Shown here one piece after another: positions 16,876 through 24,114 of a stretch of DNA of 64,000 bases. The notes beneath the pieces are model-generated. The model had not been told where the DNA came from. It saw only the letters and a program-made list of their open reading frames with translations, and ran no database searches. The stretch spans positions 1,860,001 through 1,924,000 of the forward strand of contig NZ_CP048405.1 of the NCBI RefSeq assembly GCF_014084125.1. The letters run 5' to 3'. A program made the translations under genes and the position numbers. Position 1 is the first letter of the stretch, and each line of letters begins with the position of its first letter. This stretch comes from Streptacidiphilus sp. PB12-B1b (GTDB taxonomy: Bacteria > Actinomycetota > Actinomycetes > Streptomycetales > Streptomycetaceae).

Positions 16876-16976
16876 GGGGACAGCTTACGCGACCGCCCCT
16901 TGCCGCTGCGAAAAAGTAAGCTAGTGTGTAACCCATAGTTCCGTACGAAAAAGAACGACGCTTTTGGGAGCTTTTC
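16876..16976. promoter_or_regulatory. divergent HxlR/azoR promoter region
   Basis: An AT-rich 101-bp spacer with two direct copies of CGAAAAAG at 16909-16916 and 16946-16953, and a GTAAGCTAGTGTGTAAC segment between them, as candidate HxlR-binding elements. A GGGAG ribosome site precedes azoR. Confidence 0.45.
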
Positions 16977-17624
16977 ATGGCCACGCTGCTGCACATCGAC
17001 TCCTCCGCCCTCTTCGAGGGCTCCGCCTCGCGTGAGGTCACCGCCTCGTTCCGGGCGGCCTGGCAGGAGCAGCACCCGGAGGGCACGGTCGTCTACCGCG
17101 ACCTGGCCGCCACCCTTCCGCCGCACCTGGACGCCGCCGGGATCACCGCCGGTTTCGCCGACCCCGCCACCCACACCGAGGCGCAGCGCGCCGCGGCCGC
17201 CGTGCGCGAGGAGCTGATCAGCGAGCTGGAGCAGGCGGACGCCATCGTCATCGGCGCCCCCATGTACAACCTCGGGGTTCCCTCCACCCTCAAGGCGTGG
17301 CTGGACCAGGTCGTCCTGATGGGCCGCACCGCCGGGGAGAACCCCTCCGCCGCGGGCACCCCGACCGTGGTGGTGGCCTCGCGCGGCGGCTCCTACGCCC
17401 CGGGCACCCCGCGCGAGGGCTTCGAGTTCGTCCAGAACTACCTGGAGAAGCTGCTGAGCGGCCTGCTGGGGCTTAAGGTCGAATTCATCGTGCCGGAGCT
17501 GACCATGGCCCGGTCCAACCCGGCCATGGCCGAGCTGGTCGACAAGGCCGACGCCTCGCGTGCCCAGGCCCACGAGGACGCCAAGGCCAAGGCGAAGGAG
17601 CTGGCGATCCAGCTCGCCGCCTGA
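16977..17624 (+). CDS. azoR: FMN-dependent NADH:quinone/azo oxidoreductase
   Basis: 215 residues, flavodoxin-like fold. Visible features are the N-terminal LLHIDSSALFEGSASREVT, which binds FMN phosphate, and the APMYNLGVPSTLKAWLDQV segment typical of AzoR. The family reduces quinones and azo bonds by two-electron transfers from NAD(P)H, protecting against electrophiles. It is divergently paired with an HxlR repressor and followed 32 bp later by a YceI gene, a common stress-response set. Its closeness to a putative nitrite/diazo cluster is noted, but a terminator separates them. Confidence 0.9.
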   Translation: MATLLHIDSSALFEGSASREVTASFRAAWQEQHPEGTVVYRDLAATLPPHLDAAGITAGFADPATHTEAQRAAAAVREELISELEQADAIVIGAPMYNLGVPSTLKAWLDQVVLMGRTAGENPSAAGTPTVVVASRGGSYAPGTPREGFEFVQNYLEKLLSGLLGLKVEFIVPELTMARSNPAMAELVDKADASRAQAHEDAKAKAKELAIQLAA

Positions 17625-17656
17625 CGGACCGCACCACCGCTGCGAAGGGAACCATC

Positions 17657-18196
17657 ATGTCCGACTCCTCCGACCGTACCGGCGCCCGGCTCGACGTCGG
17701 CCACTGGCTCCTGGACGCACCCGCGTCCACGGTCGGCATCCGGCACAAGTCGATGTGGGGCCTGGTCACCGTTGCCGCCTCGTTCACCGAGGTCAGCGGG
17801 GAGGGGGAGACGGCCGCCGACGGCTCCGCGCACGGCACGCTGACCGTGGCCGCCGCCTCCGTCGCCTCCGGCAAGTCCAAGCTCGACACCCACCTGCGCT
17901 CCGCGGACTTCTTCGCGGTCGAGCAGCACCCGGCCTTCGTCTTCACCGCCGACCGGGTCGTCCCCGGCAGCGGCGCCTCGGCCGGGACCGCCGAGGTCAC
18001 CGGCAGGCTGACGATCCTGGGCACCACCAAGCCGTTCGCCTTCACCGTCCGCACGGCCGCCGCCGGGCCGGACGACGTCACGCTGAGCGGCGAGGTGACG
18101 GTGGACCGCGCCGACTTCGGCATGGACTGGAACCGCGCCGGCATGCTGAAGGGCCTGACCACGGTCGTCCTGGCGCTCCGCTTCAGCCGCCGCTGA
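17657..18196 (+). CDS. YceI-family protein
   Basis: 179 residues, no signal peptide. The lipocalin-like YceI pattern is visible: WLLDAPASTVGIRHKSMWGLVTV at the start, KLDTHLRSADFFAVEQHPAFVF in the middle and DRADFGMDWN near the end. The family binds isoprenoid quinones or other amphiphilic ligands in a hydrophobic barrel. It probably shares a transcript with azoR. A GAAGGGAACC ribosome site precedes the ATG. Confidence 0.9.
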   Translation: MSDSSDRTGARLDVGHWLLDAPASTVGIRHKSMWGLVTVAASFTEVSGEGETAADGSAHGTLTVAAASVASGKSKLDTHLRSADFFAVEQHPAFVFTADRVVPGSGASAGTAEVTGRLTILGTTKPFAFTVRTAAAGPDDVTLSGEVTVDRADFGMDWNRAGMLKGLTTVVLALRFSRR

Positions 18197-18222
18197 GCGC
18201 GGCCTGCGCCGAGCGCGCACGT

Positions 18223-18262
18223 GGATGCCCGGACGGAGTCGTGACTCCCCGTCCGGGCATCC
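18223..18262. terminator. hairpin terminator between convergent genes
   Basis: 14-bp perfect arms GGATGCCCGGACGG (18223-18236) and its complement (18249-18262) around a 12-nt loop, lying between the YceI gene and the leftward beta-helix gene. Confidence 0.85.
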
Positions 18263-18274
18263 GCGTTCCACCGG

Positions 18275-20533
18275 CTAGGGGTAGCTGACCAGGTCCGCCA
18301 CCGTGCTGCCGGAGTCCACTGCGGCGCCGGTCCCGTTGACGATGTGGTCGATCGTCCCGGTGCCGCCCAGCGAGACGGTGACCATGTCGTGCAGTTTGAC
18401 CCCGGAGGTGTCGGGGGCCTCGATGGCATGGTCGGCCGTCACGGCCGGGTTGACGTCGAAGTAGCAGTACACGCCGAGGCCGTACGCCTGGTGGCTGGTG
18501 ACGCCGGCGCCGACCTTGTAGGACGCGTACCCGTCACTGCTGCCGTTCATCCACGCCGCCTGGTTCGGCGGGTCGTACGGCATCTCGCTCTGGTAGAAGT
18601 ACGTGCTGCCGCCGTTGCCGTTCCACTGCACCTGGTACTGCTGGTAGTGCTCGACCGCCAGCCCGTACAGCGTGACGTTCGCGCCGTTGACGACCAGGCC
18701 GTTGGCGGCGGTGTTGGTGGTCCAGCCGACGGTTCCGCTATTGCCGTGGTCGGCCCGCCACAGCCACATGTTGTCGCCGATCACGTTGCTGCTGTTGATC
18801 TGCAGCGTCTCACTGGCCTTGCCCACGGTCGCCCCGCCGATGCGGAAGTACACGTCGGACAGGACGGTCGGGTCGGCGGCGTGGCCGGCGCTGGAGCCGC
18901 TCGGGCCGACCTGCATCAGCACCGGCGAGTTGGTGCTGCCCGCGTCGATGATCAGGCCGGTGACCTTCACGCCGTTGACGTCGGCCACCGAGAGGGCGGT
19001 GGTCCCGCCGTTCGCCACCAGCGTGGCCAGGCCCAGGCCGAGGACGACCGTGTCCGGGTTGTTCACGTTGATGGTGCCGTTCAGCTGGTACACGCCCGGG
19101 GTGAAGATCAGGTCCTTCCCGGCCGAAAGCGCCGCGTTGATGGTGGCGGCGGTGTCGGACGGGGTGGCGATGTAGAAGTCGCTGATCGGCAGCGAGGTCC
19201 CGGCCGGGTTGCCGCCGGACCAGTCGGTGCCCACCGAGTTGCTCCGGTCGGCCGGGACGAAGACGTGGTAGGCGCCGGTGCCGTCGACGTACAGGAACGG
19301 CGCCTCCGCGCTGGTGGGCGTCTGCGCCACGCTGGTGTAGGGCGGGTTGGGGAAGCTGGTCGAGGGCGTGCCGCTGTCGCCGACGAAGACCATGTTCCAG
19401 TTGGAGCCGGTCCAGCTGCCGACCTGGTCGTTCCGGGACAGCCACTGCTGCTGGCTGCCGGAGTTCACCTGGCCGGTGACGACCGAGTCGCCGAGGAAGC
19501 CGCCGCTGGACCAGCCGCCGTTGTCGTCCAGGACGAGATTGCCCTCGACGTTCACCCGGCGCAGCGGGGACGCCTGCGACACCGCCCACTCGGTGGTGCC
19601 GGAGGAGGGGTCCAGCGTCAGGTTCTCGGCCGAGCGCCAGAAGTTCTCGGTGGCGTTGCCGCTGTTCCAACTGGCGTCGGCGCTGACGCCGCCGCCGGTG
19701 ATGGTGGTCTGCGTCGGCGACAGTCCGAGCCCGGCCACCTGGGTGTAGAAGCCCACCGGCACACTGACGTTGTAGCTGCCGGGCGCGAACAGCAGCGCGT
19801 AGCGGCTGGTGCCGAACTGGTTGGACTGCTGCTGGCTGTAGACGCTGTTGATCTCGCTCTGGATGGTGGCGCTGGACATCGACGGGGTGAACGTCAGCAC
19901 GTTCGGCCCGAGGTTCGGGGCGCTGCCGCCACCGCCGCCGCCCGAACTGGGCAGGTTCCATTGCTGGTTGGCGGCTCCGGTGCAGGACCAGATCTGCAGC
20001 TGGGTGCCGGGGGTGGTGGACCAGCCGGTGTCGTCCAGGCACTTGCCGGAGGCCGGGTTCAACAGGGCTCCGTCGGACTGGGGCTGCCAGACCTGGGCGC
20101 CGGTGCCGTTGCAGTCGTAGAGGTCCACGGCGGTGCCGTTGGCGGTACCGGCCGCGTCCACGTCCAGGCACTTGCCCAGGACTTGGAGGGTGTTGCCGGA
20201 GGCCACGGTCCACTGCTGGGCGGTGGTTCCATTGCAGGTGTAGACCTGGACCGGGTTGTAGTCGGCGGTCGAGGCCGAGCGGTCGTCCACGCACAGGCCG
20301 CCGTAACCGGTGATCGGCCCGGTGGCGCCGGTGGCGGCGGCCTTGACCGTGGCGGTCCTGGCAGCTGCGGTCGGTGCCTTGGCGTGGGCGGCGGCGTGGG
20401 TGGTGCCGGGCGCGGCGGCGTGGGCGGCGGTGACCGTGCCGGGTCCGGCCAGGGCGAGCGCGAACGCCGCCAGGGCGATGCCGCCGGTGGTGCCCGGCCG
20501 CAGTCGGCCCGTCCGTGGTGTCGGGTGGTGCAT
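18275..20533 (-). CDS. secreted protein: ricin-B lectin (CBM13) domain plus pectate-lyase-like beta-helix
   Basis: 752 residues from ATG 20533, which has AAGGAGG 5 bp upstream. There is a signal peptide (residues about 1-40, ending AAHAAA), then a ricin-B/CBM13 lectin at about 70-195 with QxW motifs, a poly-Gly linker, and a long region resembling paired right-handed beta-helices (repeated NVxGLxI..-type strands). This architecture fits an extracellular polysaccharide hydrolase or lyase, possibly GH55-like, but no catalytic pair can be assigned by eye. It lies 31 bp downstream of the chitinase gene on the same strand, so the two are likely co-expressed. Confidence 0.75.
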   Translation of the reverse strand: MHHPTPRTGRLRPGTTGGIALAAFALALAGPGTVTAAHAAAPGTTHAAAHAKAPTAAARTATVKAAATGATGPITGYGGLCVDDRSASTADYNPVQVYTCNGTTAQQWTVASGNTLQVLGKCLDVDAAGTANGTAVDLYDCNGTGAQVWQPQSDGALLNPASGKCLDDTGWSTTPGTQLQIWSCTGAANQQWNLPSSGGGGGGSAPNLGPNVLTFTPSMSSATIQSEINSVYSQQQSNQFGTSRYALLFAPGSYNVSVPVGFYTQVAGLGLSPTQTTITGGGVSADASWNSGNATENFWRSAENLTLDPSSGTTEWAVSQASPLRRVNVEGNLVLDDNGGWSSGGFLGDSVVTGQVNSGSQQQWLSRNDQVGSWTGSNWNMVFVGDSGTPSTSFPNPPYTSVAQTPTSAEAPFLYVDGTGAYHVFVPADRSNSVGTDWSGGNPAGTSLPISDFYIATPSDTAATINAALSAGKDLIFTPGVYQLNGTINVNNPDTVVLGLGLATLVANGGTTALSVADVNGVKVTGLIIDAGSTNSPVLMQVGPSGSSAGHAADPTVLSDVYFRIGGATVGKASETLQINSSNVIGDNMWLWRADHGNSGTVGWTTNTAANGLVVNGANVTLYGLAVEHYQQYQVQWNGNGGSTYFYQSEMPYDPPNQAAWMNGSSDGYASYKVGAGVTSHQAYGLGVYCYFDVNPAVTADHAIEAPDTSGVKLHDMVTVSLGGTGTIDHIVNGTGAAVDSGSTVADLVSYP
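19945..20315 (-). repeat. lectin-domain DNA repeat, copy A
   Basis: 371 bp coding for the ricin-B domain. It aligns without gaps to 20567-20937 (offset 622 bp) with about 13 mismatches counted by eye. Copy A lies in the beta-helix gene. Confidence 0.95.
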
Positions 20534-20564
20534 CCGTTCCTCCTTCACAAGCCCGCGTCCGGGA

Positions 20565-21920
20565 TCAACTGGGCAGGTTCCACTGCTGGTTGGCGGCTCC
20601 GGTGCAGGACCAGATCTGCAGCTGGGTGCCGGGGGTGGTGGACCAGCCGGTGTCGTCCAGGCACTTGCCGGACTCCGGGTTCAACAGGGCTCCGTCCGAC
20701 TGCGGCTGCCAGACCTGCGCGCCGGTGCCGTTGCAGTCGTACAGGTCCACGGCGGTGCCGTTGGCGGTACCGGCCGCGTCCACGTCCAGGCACTTGCCCA
20801 GCACCTGGAGGGTGTTGCCGGAGGCAACCGTCCACTGCTGGGCGGCGGTTCCGTTGCAGGTGTAGACCTGGACCGGGTTGTAGTCGGCGGTCGAGGCCGA
20901 GCGGTCGTCCACGCACAGGCCGCCGTAACCGGTGATCTGGCCGGTCGCGGTGGAGCCGCCGCCACCGCCGCTGCTGCCGCCGGTGATCTTGTTGAAGATC
21001 TTCGAGTAGGCGTAGCCGACCGGCTTGTCGTAGCCGTCGACCTCCCAGAAGGACAGCTCCTGAACGCCGTTGGCGGCGGCGAAGCTCTCCAGGGTGGAGG
21101 CGTTGGACTGGGAGAAGACCTCGTTGTCGTCGTTCTGCCCGGCGATCGGGGTCAGCCCCTCCTTGGCGTAGCCGGCGGCGGTGGAGATCCCGTACAGACT
21201 GGCCAGCTGCGAGGCGGTGTCGGTGGCGGCCGACTCCGCGTCGGCCAGCGCGTTCTGGCCGTCGCCGAAGTCCATCGTCATCAGGTTGACGGTGCTGACG
21301 TTGACGCCCGCGCTCTTGGCACCCTGCAGCACGCCCAGCTCCTCGGAGGGCAGGCCGTTGGGCGCGACCGCGAGCGTGTAGTCGATCTGCACGGCCGGGT
21401 TCTCCGCCTGCAACGCCGCCAGTGCCTTGTTGCGCAGGGTGTTGGCGGAGGAGTCGTCCAGCACACCGCCCTCGATGTCGAAGTCGAGCCGGGTGACCCC
21501 GTAGGTGTTGACCACGTTGGCGTACGCGGCGGTGAGCGAGGTCACCGAGGTGCAGGTCTGCGCCAGCTCACCGCCGTCGGCCCCGCCGAAGGAGATGATG
21601 ACGTTGCCGCCCGCCGCCTTCAGCGCGTTGATCTGCGAGGTGAAGGCGCCGACCCCGGAGCCGTCGTCCTCCCACTCCGGGGTACAGCCGGACTGCGGGA
21701 TCAGGAACGCCAGGGTGTAGTCCTTCAGTCCGGTGGCGTTCATGTCGGCGGCCATGTCGCCCGCGTCGCTGCTCGATATCTGCAGGTAGGGCGCGGCGTA
21801 GTGGGCGGGGAAGGCGCTGCTGGCGGCGTGTGCGGCGGGGGTGCTGCCGAGCAGCAGACCCAGCGCGGCCAGCGGGAGTGCGGCGGCGGTGGCGGTTCTC
21901 TTGGCACGGGGCCGGAACAT
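20565..21920 (-). CDS. secreted GH18 chitinase with C-terminal ricin-B lectin domain
   Basis: 451 residues. A signal peptide ends near residue 32 (TPAAHAAS). The GH18 barrel spans about 38-300, with the conserved FGGADGG strand and the catalytic LDFDIEGG, matching DxxDxDxE with the acid Glu. A Gly-rich linker precedes a CBM13 lectin at about 325-451. It cleaves chitin endo-wise outside the cell; the lectin should aid polymer binding. An AGGAGG ribosome site precedes ATG 21920. A DasR-like site lies 150 bp upstream. It is probably first gene of a two-gene operon with the beta-helix protein. Confidence 0.92.
   Translation of the reverse strand: MFRPRAKRTATAAALPLAALGLLLGSTPAAHAASSAFPAHYAAPYLQISSSDAGDMAADMNATGLKDYTLAFLIPQSGCTPEWEDDGSGVGAFTSQINALKAAGGNVIISFGGADGGELAQTCTSVTSLTAAYANVVNTYGVTRLDFDIEGGVLDDSSANTLRNKALAALQAENPAVQIDYTLAVAPNGLPSEELGVLQGAKSAGVNVSTVNLMTMDFGDGQNALADAESAATDTASQLASLYGISTAAGYAKEGLTPIAGQNDDNEVFSQSNASTLESFAAANGVQELSFWEVDGYDKPVGYAYSKIFNKITGGSSGGGGGSTATGQITGYGGLCVDDRSASTADYNPVQVYTCNGTAAQQWTVASGNTLQVLGKCLDVDAAGTANGTAVDLYDCNGTGAQVWQPQSDGALLNPESGKCLDDTGWSTTPGTQLQIWSCTGAANQQWNLPS
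20567..20937 (-). repeat. lectin-domain DNA repeat, copy B
   Basis: The partner of copy A at 19945-20315, within the chitinase gene. It has the same length and no indels, indicating recent duplication or gene conversion. Confidence 0.95.
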
Positions 21921-22029
21921 GGCTGTCCTCCTGCGGGGACGAGGCGTGGGGGAGGGTGCGCACCGGCGTGGGGGGAGAGCCGCGTGCGTTCAAGAGGTGG
22001 AACCTGCCGGGATCTTTGTATGGCTCTTT

Positions 22030-22048
22030 GTTCAAGGTGTGATTGAAC
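22030..22048. promoter_or_regulatory. inverted repeat upstream of the chitinase gene
   Basis: GTTCAA-7 nt-TTGAAC, perfect 6-bp arms, about 110 bp before the chitinase start. A further GTTCAA half-site occurs at 21988-21993. It is a candidate operator, possibly for the adjacent LacI protein. Confidence 0.4.
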
Positions 22049-22070
22049 TAGGGGGCCATGCTCGCGTCAA

Positions 22071-22082
22071 GGGTCTGGACCA
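22071..22082. promoter_or_regulatory. putative DasR-binding site (dre)
   Basis: GGGTCTGGACCA matches the streptomycete dre core TGGTCTAGACCA at 10 of 12 positions and is nearly palindromic. It lies between the divergent chitinase and lacI-type genes. DasR, the GlcNAc-6P-responsive GntR regulator, is known to control chitinase genes in Streptomyces. Confidence 0.6.
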
Positions 22083-22174
22083 ATTATGGGTAAGGATCAT
22101 TACCATCCGGGTGCGCACGCCCCCGCTGTCCCGGCCGCCCCCTCGATGACGGACTCTTTGGGTATAACTGCGCT

Positions 22175-23224
22175 ATGAACAGAAAGCCGCCGTCCACCGG
22201 GTCGGTCACGCTGGAGGACGTCGCCCGGGTAGCCGGAGTGTCCAGGGCCACCGTCTCCCGCGTCATCAACGGGAACACCACGGTGGACCCGGCCATGCGC
22301 GAACTCGTGGAACGCGCGGTCGCGGAGACCGACTACGTGCCCAACCGCGCGGCGCGCTCCCTGGTCACCCGCCGCACCGACTCCATCGCCCTGGTCGTCT
22401 CCGAGGCCGAACAGCGCCCGGTCGCCGACCCCTTCCTCGGCCGGATGTTCACCGACCCCTTCTTCGGACGCGTCGTCACCGGCGTCATGGAGGTCATCCG
22501 CCCGCGCGGCGTGCAACTGGTGCTGATGCTGGTGGACGACGCCGCCTCGCGCGCCAACCTGGTCAGCTACCTGCGCCAGGGCCACGTCGACGGCGTGGTG
22601 TTGATCTGCGGCCATGTCGCCGATCCGCTGCCCCGGATGCTCGCCGAGGCGCGGGTTCCGGCGGTGCTGTCCGGACGCCCGGGCCAGACCACCCCGATCA
22701 GCTTCGTCGAGGCCGACCACCGGGCCGGCGCGGCGCTGGCCGTCGAGCACCTGGTCTCGGCCGGGCGGCGGCGGATCGCCACCATCGCCGGGCCCATGGA
22801 CATGCCCGCCAGCCAGGAGCGGCTCACCGGCTTCCGCGAGGCGCTGGCCGCGCACGGCCTCGCCGAAGCCGGGGTGGCCGAGGGCGACTTCACCCAGGCC
22901 GGCGGCGCGGCCGCGATGCGCCGACTGCTCGCCGAATCACCGGACTTCGACGCCGTGTTCGTCGCCTCCGACCTGATGGCGCTGGGCGCCCTGCCGGTGC
23001 TCGGACGCGAGGGGCGCAGCGTCCCGCAGGACGTCGCCCTGGTCGGCTTCGACGACAGCAGCGCCGCCCTGGCCTGCGACCCGCAACTGACCACCGTCCG
23101 CCAGCCGTTGGAGGAGATGGCCGCACGCATGGCGCAGCTGCTGCTCCAGCAGATCAGCGACCCCGCCGAGGCCCTCCAGTCCGCCGTCTTCCACCCCACC
23201 CTGGTCATCCGCGAATCCGCCTGA
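22175..23224 (+). CDS. LacI-family transcriptional regulator
   Basis: 349 residues. The N-terminal helix-turn-helix VTLEDVARVAGVSRATVSRVINGN (about 11-34) with hinge helix is followed by a periplasmic-binding-protein-like sensor domain (about 68-345) with the typical VDGVVLICGH, FVASDLMALGAL and VALVGFDDS blocks. It probably controls sugar-utilisation genes, most likely the divergent chitinase operon. A TATAACT hexamer region ends only about 6 bp before the ATG, and there is no ribosome site, so the mRNA may be leaderless. Confidence 0.92.
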   Translation: MNRKPPSTGSVTLEDVARVAGVSRATVSRVINGNTTVDPAMRELVERAVAETDYVPNRAARSLVTRRTDSIALVVSEAEQRPVADPFLGRMFTDPFFGRVVTGVMEVIRPRGVQLVLMLVDDAASRANLVSYLRQGHVDGVVLICGHVADPLPRMLAEARVPAVLSGRPGQTTPISFVEADHRAGAALAVEHLVSAGRRRIATIAGPMDMPASQERLTGFREALAAHGLAEAGVAEGDFTQAGGAAAMRRLLAESPDFDAVFVASDLMALGALPVLGREGRSVPQDVALVGFDDSSAALACDPQLTTVRQPLEEMAARMAQLLLQQISDPAEALQSAVFHPTLVIRESA

Positions 23225-23367
23225 CCCGCCCCCCGCAGAACCGGTGCAAGGGGCCACGGGGACGGGGAAAACGCAACGTCGACATGGTCCGCAGGAGCAG
23301 CTACCTTCACCTGGTCTTCGGCGATCGCCCACGGCCGCACGGGAGTTCCTCAACCAGGGAGAGATGC

Positions 23368-23925
23368 ATGCCCCATCTTGCGCTGTACACCTTCGGCGTC
23401 CTGAAGTCGCCTCTCGCCGATCCCGCACTTCTCACACGCGAGTTCTACGACACCGGCGAGGCCGTCTACCGGAAGATCAGCCATCACCCCGGATACCTCG
23501 CTCACGCGGAAGCGGCAGACCCCGGCCGGGGCGCACTCTTCGACTCGGACTGGGGTGGGTGGGGAGCGTTCGCGGTACCGTCCTGGTACGGCAAGGGCCG
23601 TACGCCGGAGACCACCGCCCTGGCCGCGACCCTCTCGCTGTGGACCGACCAGCGCCCCGCCTTCGACGCCGTCTACACCGGTCTCCACCGTGAGGCGCTG
23701 AACAGGCGCTACGACTGGTTCGAGAGGACAGGACACCCGGGCCACGTGCTCTGGTGGGTCTCCGACGGCGTAACGCCCACCTGGCAGGACGGGGTCTCCC
23801 GGCTGGAACACCTCCACGACCACGGCTCCGCGCCGCACGCCTTCACCTTCCACCACTCGTTCGCCCCGGACGCAACGCCGACCACGACCAAAGCCACCGC
23901 CCCGAACACCGACCAGGCGCGCTGA
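23368..23925 (+). CDS. DUF3291-domain protein
   Basis: 185 residues from ATG 23368, with AGGGAGAG just upstream. The start MPHLALYTFGVLKSPLADP and the ferredoxin-like core (WGAFAVPSWY, TLSLWTDQRPAFDAVYTGLH, HVLWWVSDG, SRLEHLHDHGSAPHAFTF) match DUF3291, a dimeric alpha/beta-barrel family related to antibiotic-biosynthesis monooxygenases. Function is unknown. It is monocistronic, with a low-complexity Thr-rich tail. Confidence 0.8.
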   Translation: MPHLALYTFGVLKSPLADPALLTREFYDTGEAVYRKISHHPGYLAHAEAADPGRGALFDSDWGGWGAFAVPSWYGKGRTPETTALAATLSLWTDQRPAFDAVYTGLHREALNRRYDWFERTGHPGHVLWWVSDGVTPTWQDGVSRLEHLHDHGSAPHAFTFHHSFAPDATPTTTKATAPNTDQAR

Positions 23926-24114
23926 CCAGCCAACCTGCACGACTGCCCTCGCCGCCAACCCCTCGACCGGCCGCGCCCCCGACGCAGCCCACGGTCTGGG
24001 GGCAGGGTAGGGTCCTGGCGCAGCCTGTCCTCCGACGGGGCACATCGACACTGCAGCTGACGCAGGCCTAAGGAACTCTGGCCGCGCCATTCTGTCGTTT
24101 CAAAGGAACACACG

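Noticed and set aside
18344-20935. Very long rightward open frame opposite the lectin/beta-helix and chitinase genes
   Set aside because: A GC-rich antisense shadow: it is Val/Gly/Arg-rich, lacks domains, and the opposite strand encodes clear signal-peptide proteins with ribosome sites.
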